Source of the DNA: JANWZL01 sp041640815
Lineage (GTDB): Bacteria > Pseudomonadota > Gammaproteobacteria > Burkholderiales > Thiobacillaceae
Direction: 5' to 3'
DNA: 26,250 bases
Assembly (NCBI GenBank): GCA_041640815.1
Contig: JBEPZO010000027.1
Coordinates: 1-26,250, forward strand
Both the position numbers and the translations under genes were made by a program. Positions 23,488 to 26,250 of the stretch are shown piece by piece. Positions within the stretch are counted from its first letter, which is position 1. Each line of letters starts with the position of its first letter. The notes under the pieces were generated by a model that saw only the letters and a program-made list of their open reading frames with translations, did not search any database and was not told the origin of the DNA.

Positions 23488-23778
23488 ATGATGGTCAGCA
23501 AAATTGCGAGCAAGGACGATGAGAGCGGCCTGCCGCTTCTGCTCGGCGTGACCGATGTGGCGCGTCTTCTGGGAGTGGGGGTTGGCACGGTCCGCAAGTG
23601 GCCAACCGGGCACGCGCCCGTTCCGCCTGGCTTTCCCAAGTGGTTGAAGATTGGCCGGCGGCCAGTGATCCGGCGCGCCGATCTGGAGAAATGGATCGCT
23701 GGTCTCGGCGCAACAGAACAAGAGCCAGTCCATGCGCTTGCCAAGCGCGGCCGGCCGAGGAAGGGGGCGGGGGCATGA
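23488..23778 (+). CDS. AlpA/excisionase-like helix-turn-helix protein
   Basis: A 96-residue protein with a single MerR/AlpA-type winged-helix DNA-binding domain: LLGVTDVARLLGVGVGTVRKW, PPGFPKWLKIGRRPVIRRADLEKWI. The pattern 'helix-turn-helix, then P-x-F-P-x-x-x-x-I-G-R-R, then R-x-x-D-L-x-x-W' is typical of the AlpA/phage regulator and excisionase family. The start is either ATG 23488 or the adjacent ATG 23491; GGAGGG at 23479 is better spaced for the second. The tail is basic (KRGRPRKG), an AT-hook-like motif. Such proteins switch on excision or replication genes in integrated elements. It opens a six-gene overlapping set; its TGA overlaps the next ATG. Role is inferred from family and position. 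Confidence 0.75.
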   Translation: MMVSKIASKDDESGLPLLLGVTDVARLLGVGVGTVRKWPTGHAPVPPGFPKWLKIGRRPVIRRADLEKWIAGLGATEQEPVHALAKRGRPRKGAGA

Positions 23779-24617
23779 GCGGCATTATCCGGGCGCCCCG
23801 CCCCGCGCGCGGCTGGACGGAGATACCGGATTCCACTATCCGCGATAAGCGCCTCAGCTACCGCGCGCGGGGCGTGCTCGTGCGACTGCTTAGCAACGCC
23901 GAAGGCTACCGTATGACTGCAGAAGACCTGGCGCGCGAGGGCCGCGAAGGGCGTGGCGCGGTTCTTGCGGCGCTCCGGGAGCTCCGCGAAGCCGGGTATG
24001 TCGTCGTCAAGCGCATCCAGGGCGCTGGCGGACGCTGGCGGACGGAGTCGTATGTTTACGACCGTCCGCCGCTGGCCACCGAAGCGTGCGCCGAAGTCGG
24101 GTTTCCGGACTCCGGTTTTCCGGACTCCGGTTTTCCGGACTCTAATAAGAACAACCAACAGGATAACCAAAAGCAGCAGCAGCATACGCGCGCACGCGCG
24201 CACGCGCGCGCGCGCGATGCCGCTCTCCCCCCCGCCGTCTCCGGCGGGGGTGCTGCTGCTGCTTCGGAAGGAAAGCAAGAAGGAAAGCGTCGGCGGGCGC
24301 GAGCCAGCGGGATCGTAACTTGGACGCCTGAGGACGAGCGGGAGGCCGCCAAGATAGAGGCGGAGACGCCCCCGGAGGAGCTCGCCGAAGCAGTCGAGGC
24401 GTTGAAGGCAGAAGGGAAGGAGCCCGTGCCCGGCCTTGTCGTCTTCGAGCTCGAGCAGCTGAGGAGACAGCGCGAGGCCGAGCGGCTGCGCCTGGCGCGC
24501 GAGGCCGAGCGGCAGGCGAGGCTTTCAGAGCCGCCAGCGGCCCCGGAAGCCGCAGCGCGGGGAAGGGCAATCCTGGATTCCATCCGCCGCCGGCGGCACG
24601 CGGAGGCCGCAGCATGA
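23775..24617 (+). CDS. Winged-helix replication-initiator-like protein with internal repeats
   Basis: A 280-residue protein started at ATG 23775 (overlap with the previous stop). Residues about 10-95 form a winged-helix domain of the type found in phage and plasmid initiators and replisome organisers: GWTEIPDSTIRDKRLSYRAR, GVLVRLLSNAEGYRMTAEDL, then VLAALRELREAGYVVVKR. Residues about 108-170 are a low-complexity linker with three GFPDS repeats, a Gln/Asn run and an Arg/Ala/His run. Residues about 178-280 are highly charged helix, probably coiled coil (RQREAERLRLAREAERQARL). The DNA encoding the linker holds the direct repeats, AT-rich stretch and inverted repeats listed separately, reminiscent of an origin embedded in an initiator gene. 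No catalytic motif is seen. The initiator role is inference. Confidence 0.65.
   Translation: MSGIIRAPRPARGWTEIPDSTIRDKRLSYRARGVLVRLLSNAEGYRMTAEDLAREGREGRGAVLAALRELREAGYVVVKRIQGAGGRWRTESYVYDRPPLATEACAEVGFPDSGFPDSGFPDSNKNNQQDNQKQQQHTRARAHARARDAALPPAVSGGGAAAASEGKQEGKRRRARASGIVTWTPEDEREAAKIEAETPPEELAEAVEALKAEGKEPVPGLVVFELEQLRRQREAERLRLAREAERQARLSEPPAAPEAAARGRAILDSIRRRRHAEAAA
24101..24143 (+). repeat. Three tandem 15-bp direct repeats (iteron-like)
   Basis: The unit TTTTCCGGACTCCGG occurs at 24101-24115 (first base G), exactly at 24116-24130, and as its first 11 or so bases from 24131. Each unit contains the 6-bp palindrome TCCGGA. In protein it encodes the GFPDS repeats. The stretch directly downstream (24141-24172) is about two-thirds A+T in an otherwise GC-rich gene. 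Confidence 0.8.
24171..24264. repeat. 14-bp inverted repeat enclosing a Z-DNA-prone tract and a GC hairpin
   Basis: AAGCAGCAGCAGCA (24171-24184) and TGCTGCTGCTGCTT (24251-24264) are perfect reverse complements. Between them, 24182-24216 is 35 bases of strict purine-pyrimidine alternation, mostly CG, and CCCCCGCCG (24229-24237) pairs with CGGCGGGGG (24242-24250) around TCTC. The inner 9-bp hairpin abuts the right arm. The arrangement lies in the linker of the initiator-like gene. Confidence 0.85.
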
Positions 24618-25357
24618 GCGGCCTGATACCCTCCCACGCCGAAAGGCTAGCGGCGCGGAAAAAAAAGGCCCGGCGGCTGCTAGCTTTCTTGAGCTCAGAG
24701 ATTTGGACGACGGTGCAAGTTGCTGGCGACGTTATGCGTCTGTCATCTCGTTCCGCGGTCTGGCAAACCCTGAAAAGCTTTGAAAAAGAGGGCTGGATTG
24801 TCTTTGACGAAATCGACCCCCCGGGCCGCCGGCTGGTCGGAATTACGGCTGATGGCCAGGCGTGGGTTGCCGGGCTGATCGGGAAGCCGATTGAAACCCG
24901 CGTCTATCAGCGGGGGCGGGTCGGCTTAGCCACGATCGAACATCGAATTCAACTCCAGAGACTCCGCATCGCCGCCGCCAGGGCGGGGTGGAAAAACTGG
25001 GTTTATCCCGACCGGTTGCCTGTCAATCAAAAAAATTCTGGCCGCCACCGGCCGGATGCGCTGGTTACGACAAACGACGGCACCCGCGTTGCAATCGAGC
25101 TAGAGCGCACCTTGAAAACACTCAAGCGCTATAGGGTTATCTGTTCGGCTCACCTCGACGCCATCGGCCGTCGTGAATATGATCGAGTCATTTACATATG
25201 CCCAGACGCTGGGAGGGCGGCGGCAGTGCGGAAAATTTTTCAATCGCTTGGTCGCGTTTTGGTAGGAGGGCGTGACACGGCTATCACCACTGAAATGCTC
25301 TCTAAATTCGTTTTTACTACCCCTGAGACTTTTACGGGAGAAAAAAATGACAGATGA
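24614..25357 (+). CDS. Replic_Relax / MOB_C-type relaxase-like protein
   Basis: A 247-residue protein, about the size of the MobC relaxase of plasmid CloDF13 (family knowledge). Residues about 15-85 form a winged helix (LLAFLSSEIWTTVQVAGDVM, VWQTLKSFEKEGWIVFDEID, RRLVGITADGQAWV). The C-terminal half has the PD-(D/E)XK-like core: Asp148 in RHRPDALVTTNDG, Glu162 and Glu164 in VAIELERTLKTLKRY, with Lys168 nearby, plus His110 in ATIEHRIQLQRL. This pattern (RPD...ELERT.K..RY) fits the Replic_Relax/MOB_C group, whose members nick plasmid origins of transfer using a nuclease-like fold rather than the HUH fold. The gene overlaps both neighbours. A8 at 24659-24666 contains a frameshift-prone A-AAA-AAG in frame. 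A plain transcription regulator with a nuclease-like domain is the main alternative. Confidence 0.65.
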   Translation: MSGLIPSHAERLAARKKKARRLLAFLSSEIWTTVQVAGDVMRLSSRSAVWQTLKSFEKEGWIVFDEIDPPGRRLVGITADGQAWVAGLIGKPIETRVYQRGRVGLATIEHRIQLQRLRIAAARAGWKNWVYPDRLPVNQKNSGRHRPDALVTTNDGTRVAIELERTLKTLKRYRVICSAHLDAIGRREYDRVIYICPDAGRAAAVRKIFQSLGRVLVGGRDTAITTEMLSKFVFTTPETFTGEKNDR

Positions 25358-25568
25358 GTTGATTCGCGATGACGTTTGGGCAATTTGCAAACTGTTGGGA
25401 ACCGTGATGGATCATTTGCAGGTCTGCCATCGAACAGCCGTACGGCTGGTAGGAATATTGCCCGTCGAAAATTTGCTGACGACTTTGGAAGAGCTTATTC
25501 AGGTCGGAAAACGCGCGCATGAGCACGCGACAGAGCTTTATTTGGAGATTAAAAATGAGGACAAGTGA
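25347..25568 (+). CDS. Small protein of unknown function (73 residues)
   Basis: I do not recognise this protein. It starts at ATG 25347, inside the end of the relaxase-like gene (11-base overlap), with GGGAG six bases upstream. It is predicted to be entirely helical, with heptad-like leucines (VMDHLQVCHRTAVRLVGILP, LLTTLEELIQVGKRAHEHA), two Cys residues, and an acidic end. No signal peptide or membrane segment. The clear ribosome binding site and the overlaps on both sides support real translation. Location between a relaxase-like gene and traH suggests a mobilization accessory or regulatory role, as inference only. Confidence 0.6.
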   Translation: MTDELIRDDVWAICKLLGTVMDHLQVCHRTAVRLVGILPVENLLTTLEELIQVGKRAHEHATELYLEIKNEDK

Positions 25569-25854
25569 CATCCCAGCCATCGCCCAACGCCTTTCTCAAA
25601 CACCGCCGCCGGAGCGTGATCTGACACCCGCCGCCGCGCTCAAAATGCTCGCGCCGGTGCTAAAAAAAATGAAGGCTGACGGTCATACTGTCGAAAGCAT
25701 CCATGCTGCTCTAAATTCGGAAGGCCTGACTGTCTCGCGCCGGTCGGTTGCGCAGGTTTTGCGCAAGCCGCGTTCACCAAAAACTAAATTAGCGAAAAAA
25801 TCCGCCGAAAATACAAGCTGTTTAAGTGGCTGTTCTGATGGAGAATCAATATGA
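25555..25854 (+). CDS. Small basic DNA-binding-like protein (99 residues)
   Basis: I set the start at ATG 25555 (MRTSDIPAIAQ), with GGAG at 25543-25546, overlapping the preceding stop. Residues about 28-70 hold a probable helix-turn-helix: VLKKMKADGHTVESIHAALN followed by SEGLTVSRRSVAQVLRK. The tail is Lys/Ser-rich and ends in a Cys-containing segment. This organisation is common in small plasmid or element regulators and nicking-accessory proteins, but I cannot assign a family. Its stop overlaps the traH start (ATATGA), so the two are translationally coupled. Confidence 0.6.
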   Translation: MRTSDIPAIAQRLSQTPPPERDLTPAAALKMLAPVLKKMKADGHTVESIHAALNSEGLTVSRRSVAQVLRKPRSPKTKLAKKSAENTSCLSGCSDGESI

Positions 25855-26250
25855 TCAAAAAGCGCATTGTCGCGTCGGCGGTCGCGCTATCCTTCAGCGT
25901 ATCGGCGGTCGCCAGCATCCAGACAGAGATGCAGTCGTTCTTCAATGAACTGGGAACGTATGGCAACGTGACCGGCCCGCAAGCGCTCAAAGGTCAGACG
26001 GGCACGACCTTCATGGGCGGCAACCTCTACATGCGCGCCCCGCAGAGAAACTACCAGCTCTTCAACATTGCCCCGCCAAGCTTCAAGGCGGGGTGCGGCG
26101 GGATCGACCTGTTCGCCGGCTCGTTCTCATTCATGAACGCGGAACAACTCACGGCGCTGCTTCAGAACCTCGCCAACAACGCCATCGGGGTGGCATTCGA
26201 GTTGGCGCTGAAGACCATGGCGCCGCAGCTTGCCGGGGTGCTCGAGTGGG
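25851..26250 (+). CDS. traH: TraH, conjugal transfer pilus assembly protein (N-terminal part, runs off the window)
   Basis: 133 codons are present before the window ends. GGAG at 25840-25843 precedes ATG 25851. Residues 1-21 form a signal peptide with a likely cleavage after SAVA. The mature N-terminus IQTEMQSFFNELGTYGNVTG and the block AGCGGIDLFAGSFSFMNAEQL are hallmark TraH sequences (F plasmid TraH has AGCGGIDAYLGSFSFINGEQL), followed by NNAIGVAFELALKTMAPQ. TraH acts in the periplasm and outer membrane with TraF, TraW, TraU and TrbI in F-pilus extension and retraction. Here it follows a relaxase-like gene with no other F-type tra genes visible in the window. Later T4SS genes, perhaps traG, would lie beyond the end. 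The family call is strong; the context is unusual. Confidence 0.92.
   Translation, partial: MIKKRIVASAVALSFSVSAVASIQTEMQSFFNELGTYGNVTGPQALKGQTGTTFMGGNLYMRAPQRNYQLFNIAPPSFKAGCGGIDLFAGSFSFMNAEQLTALLQNLANNAIGVAFELALKTMAPQLAGVLEW

Noticed and set aside
24101..24143. CRISPR-like short repeats
   Set aside because: The three copies are contiguous, have no spacers, and encode protein repeats in frame.
23259..24278. A 339-codon minus-strand frame across the accessory leader and initiator-like gene
   Set aside because: It runs antisense through the repeats and two plus-strand genes with good start signals; the leucine run comes from the CAG repeats read backwards. I also considered an integrase remnant here and saw no catalytic motif.
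23775..26250. Filamentous or temperate phage
   Set aside because: The presence of TraH and a relaxase-like protein, with no capsid, lysis or zonular toxin-like gene, points to conjugative mobility instead.

Overview
The window looks like a GC-rich betaproteobacterial chromosome. Evidence: the rpsU-yqeY-dnaG-rpoD macromolecular-synthesis block with a 716-residue RpoD that has a Lys/Ser/Thr-rich N-terminal extension, the divergent folB/plsY pair, and a rsmI / yraN-diaA-dolP cluster. A lineage near the Hydrogenophilales, Nitrosomonadales or Rhodocyclales is my guess; nothing here fixes the genus.

Layout, chromosomal part (1-23242). 1-225 is the end of mpl (peptidoglycan recycling). 225-3762 is a tightly overlapping four-gene MCE/Mla-type lipid transport operon: STAS-fused permease, ATPase, MCE protein, lipoprotein. 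3857-7222 holds a YqiA-like esterase, an RNase II-family exoribonuclease and a TonB-like protein. 7250-9803 is the envelope/replication cluster dolP-diaA-yraN (minus) with divergent rsmI (plus). ilvD (minus) follows, then an orphan Rieske oxygenase, a structured intergenic region that may encode a small RNA, ogt and xerD, a TauE/SafE permease, folB (minus) divergent from plsY, an unrecognised coiled-coil membrane protein, and tsaD (minus). rpsU, yqeY, dnaG and rpoD run from 18423 to 23074, followed by a tRNA with a CAT anticodon (probably tRNA-Ile2) and a strong intrinsic terminator.

Layout, accessory part (about 23243-26250, running off the end). Immediately after the tRNA terminator the content changes. 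A roughly 240-base non-coding leader carries five helically spaced GTCCCC repeats, overlapping hairpins and a small operator-like palindrome. It precedes six overlapping plus-strand genes: an AlpA/excisionase-like regulator, a replication-initiator-like winged-helix protein, a 247-residue protein matching MOB_C-type relaxases (Replic_Relax; winged helix plus PD-(D/E)XK core), two small unknown proteins, and the N-terminal 133 residues of TraH, an F-type conjugation pilus assembly protein. I read this as one end of an integrated mobilizable or conjugative element. A relaxase plus a lone TraH in the visible part recalls the SGI1 strategy of supplying selected T4SS parts to a helper's apparatus, but the rest of the element is outside the window.

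The most striking local structure lies inside the initiator-like gene (24101-24264). Three 15-bp direct repeats are followed by an AT-rich stretch, then a 14-bp perfect inverted repeat enclosing a 35-nt alternating purine-pyrimidine tract and a 9-bp GC hairpin. This is the layout of a lambda-O-type origin embedded in its own initiator gene.
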